A stretch of DNA of 64,000 nucleotides from Simplicispira psychrophila DSM 11588 (lineage in GTDB: Bacteria; Pseudomonadota; Gammaproteobacteria; Burkholderiales; Burkholderiaceae_C). How positions within the stretch are numbered: the first letter of the stretch is position 1; every line of letters begins with the position of its first letter. Position numbers and translations under genes: made by a program. The stretch is taken from positions 372,001 through 436,000 of the forward strand of contig NZ_JHYS01000001.1 in the NCBI RefSeq assembly GCF_000688255.1, in the 5' to 3' direction. Positions 61,471 through 64,000 of this stretch are shown here, one piece after another. The notes beneath the pieces were generated by a model. That model did not search any database, was not told the origin of the DNA, and saw only the letters and a program-made list of their open reading frames with translations.

Positions 61471-61482
61471 GAGGTTAATCAA
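61469..61482. promoter_or_regulatory. FNR/DNR-type box upstream of norC
   Basis: TTGAGGTTAATCAA matches TTGAT-N4-ATCAA at nine of ten fixed positions. Its centre is about 62 bases before the norC ATG, consistent with an activator at -41.5 and a leader of about 20 bases. FNR-family NO or oxygen sensors commonly drive norCB. Confidence 0.7.
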
Positions 61483-61537
61483 TGATTTTCATCAACGAAT
61501 CGTTACTATGCGAATTCATCACTGCATGAGGTACACC

Positions 61538-61963
61538 ATGAGTCAAGGCTTTACGAGCCAGATGGCACGCAACATTTTTTACGGAGGCACGGTTTTCTTC
61601 GTGCTCGTGTTTGCCAGTCTGATCTTTAACACTGAAACCAAAATTCCCGAGCGTTCCAAATCGGGCGAAATCACTGAATCGGTCGTGCGCGGCAAGCATA
61701 TATGGGAGACGCGCAACTGCATCGGCTGCCATACGCTGCTGGGCGAGGGTGCATATTTCGCTCCCGAGCTGGGCAACGTGTACGCACGCCGCGGCCCTGA
61801 CTTCATCAAGGGCTGGATCAAGGCCATGCCGACGCACACCCCAGGGCGCCGCCAGATGCCGCAATTCAACCTAACCGATCCGCAGCTGGACGACCTGGTC
61901 GAATTCCTGCGCTGGACCAACGGCATCAACACCGAGAAATGGCCGCCAAACATTGAAGGATAA
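61538..61963 (+). CDS. norC: Nitric oxide reductase cytochrome c subunit NorC
   Basis: NorC accepts electrons from periplasmic donors and passes them to NorB for reduction of two NO to N2O. The 141-residue protein has one membrane helix (FYGGTVFFVLVFASLIF) and a cytochrome c domain with CIGCH (Cys61, Cys64, His65), the typical TLLGEGAYFAPELGNVYARRG, and Met107 in GRRQMPQF as axial ligand. GAGG lies 7 bases before ATG 61538. Longer in-frame extensions upstream would overlap the FNR box. Confidence 0.96.
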   Translation: MSQGFTSQMARNIFYGGTVFFVLVFASLIFNTETKIPERSKSGEITESVVRGKHIWETRNCIGCHTLLGEGAYFAPELGNVYARRGPDFIKGWIKAMPTHTPGRRQMPQFNLTDPQLDDLVEFLRWTNGINTEKWPPNIEG

Positions 61964-63442
<1,479 letters not shown>

Positions 63443-63444
63443 CC

Positions 63445-64000
63445 ATGGCACACACCGTCCACACAGTGGCCTCACAGGGCTCCGGCCCTTCTAACGCGCT
63501 GGGCCGAAGCCCTGCTGTGGGCGGTGCACCGTTTTACGCTGCCCAAGGCAGCGAATGTGCTCTCTTTGAGCATTGCTTTGCGCAGCAACTACCGCTGCTG
63601 ATCAAAGGCCCCACCGGCTGCGGCAAAACACGTTTTGTCGAACACATGGCGGCGCGCCTCGGGCGCGCCCTGATTACCGTGTCCTGCCATGACGATCTCA
63701 GCGCGGCCGACCTCGTCGGTCGCCACCTGATTGGCCAGGGCAACACCGTCTGGACCGACGGGCCGCTGACGCGAGCCGTCCGCGAAGGCGCCATTTTGTA
63801 TCTGGACGAGATCGTCGAAGCCCGCAAGGACACCACTGTCGTGTTGCACCCGCTGGCCGACGACCGCCGCCTCCTTCCCATCGAACGCACGGGTGAGCTG
63901 CTCAAGGCGCCGCCCGAGTTCATGCTGGTCATCTCTTACAACCCGGGTTACCAGAACCTGCTCAAGGGCCTGAAACCCAGCACCCGCCAGCGCTTTACCG
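63445..64000 (+). CDS. norQ: MoxR-type AAA+ ATPase NorQ (3' end outside window)
   Basis: NorQ works with NorD to insert FeB into NorB. The visible 185 residues contain Walker [11 protein letters not shown] near residue 54, the [13 protein letters not shown] segment, Walker [14 protein letters not shown], and [23 protein letters not shown], the sensor region typical of the NirQ/NorQ/CbbQ group. It starts 2 bases after the norB stop. The frame is open to the end of the window, so the C-terminus and probably norD lie beyond. Confidence 0.95.
   Translation, partial: MAHTVHTVASQGSGPSNALGRSPAVGGAPFYAAQGSECALFEHCFAQQLPLLIKGPTGCGKTRFVEHMAARLGRALITVSCHDDLSAADLVGRHLIGQGNTVWTDGPLTRAVREGAILYLDEIVEARKDTTVVLHPLADDRRLLPIERTGELLKAPPEFMLVISYNPGYQNLLKGLKPSTRQRFT

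Larger units (their letters stand above)
61205..61537. promoter_or_regulatory. Divergent norE/norC regulatory region
   Basis: The 333-base spacer holds no gene. It contains two perfect inverted repeats (61306-61341 and 61442-61470) and an FNR-type box (61469-61482). The first lies nearer norE, the others directly before norC. No -35/-10 pairs of standard type are obvious, as expected if activators recruit RNA polymerase. Confidence 0.75.

Overview
The window looks like the chromosome of a GC-rich betaproteobacterium, order Burkholderiales, most likely family Comamonadaceae (Rhodoferax/Polaromonas/Acidovorax-like). The basis is gene content and order: phaC, pgpA-pncC, glyQ-glyS-gmhB, rplM-rpsI-erpA, tyrS/M23/anmK, an S-adenosylhomocysteine riboswitch ahead of ahcY-tlyA-metF, and a cNOR denitrification locus. 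This is recognition from memory, not a database search. I see no tRNA, rRNA, CRISPR array, insertion sequence or prophage.

Layout. 1-20.7 kb: membrane proteins, a GCS2-like ligase, thiL, PHA synthase, acetate kinase, pgpA overlapping a PncC domain fused to PAS-GGDEF, a SulP transporter, and LPS-heptose and glycyl-tRNA synthetase genes. 20.7-32 kb: an SPFH/zinc-ribbon pair between palindromic repeats, a lytic transglycosylase, folate and queuosine genes, cca, trxC, a soluble histidine kinase and glmU. 32-43.5 kb: a CRP/FNR regulator divergent from a BLUF photosensor, tyrS, an M23 peptidase, anmK, erpA, rpsI-rplM, a Ser/Thr kinase, rlmJ, an RlpA-like protein and an OmpW with a perfect FNR box. 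43.6-50.2 kb: the SAH/one-carbon operon ahcY-tlyA-metF under a riboswitch, an MFS transporter and prfC.

50.2-55.3 kb is an accessory surface-glycan island. A strikingly AT-rich GT-C glycosyltransferase, a bactoprenol glycosyltransferase and a GtrA flippase form a compact gtr-type cassette, followed by a secreted GH42-like protein.

55.7-64 kb is a respiratory NO/O2 locus. A cbb3-like oxidase operon (catalytic subunit with a CcoS-like N-terminal extension, CcoO, a monohaem cytochrome c, SCO1 and a membrane protein) and norEF are transcribed leftwards, and norCBQ rightwards. The norC and ccoN promoter regions share a palindrome of NsrR-like geometry (ATTCAT-N5-ATGAAT), each with a nearby FNR/DNR-type box, which suggests joint control by NO and anoxia.

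The most unusual signal is a dispersed element exactly 50 bp long in most copies. I find ten good copies in 64 kb. Half lie inside protein-coding genes (thiL, pncC-GGDEF, cca, anmK twice), with an eleventh, one-base-shorter version in glmU. They are translated in frame, in the manner of Rickettsia palindromic elements.
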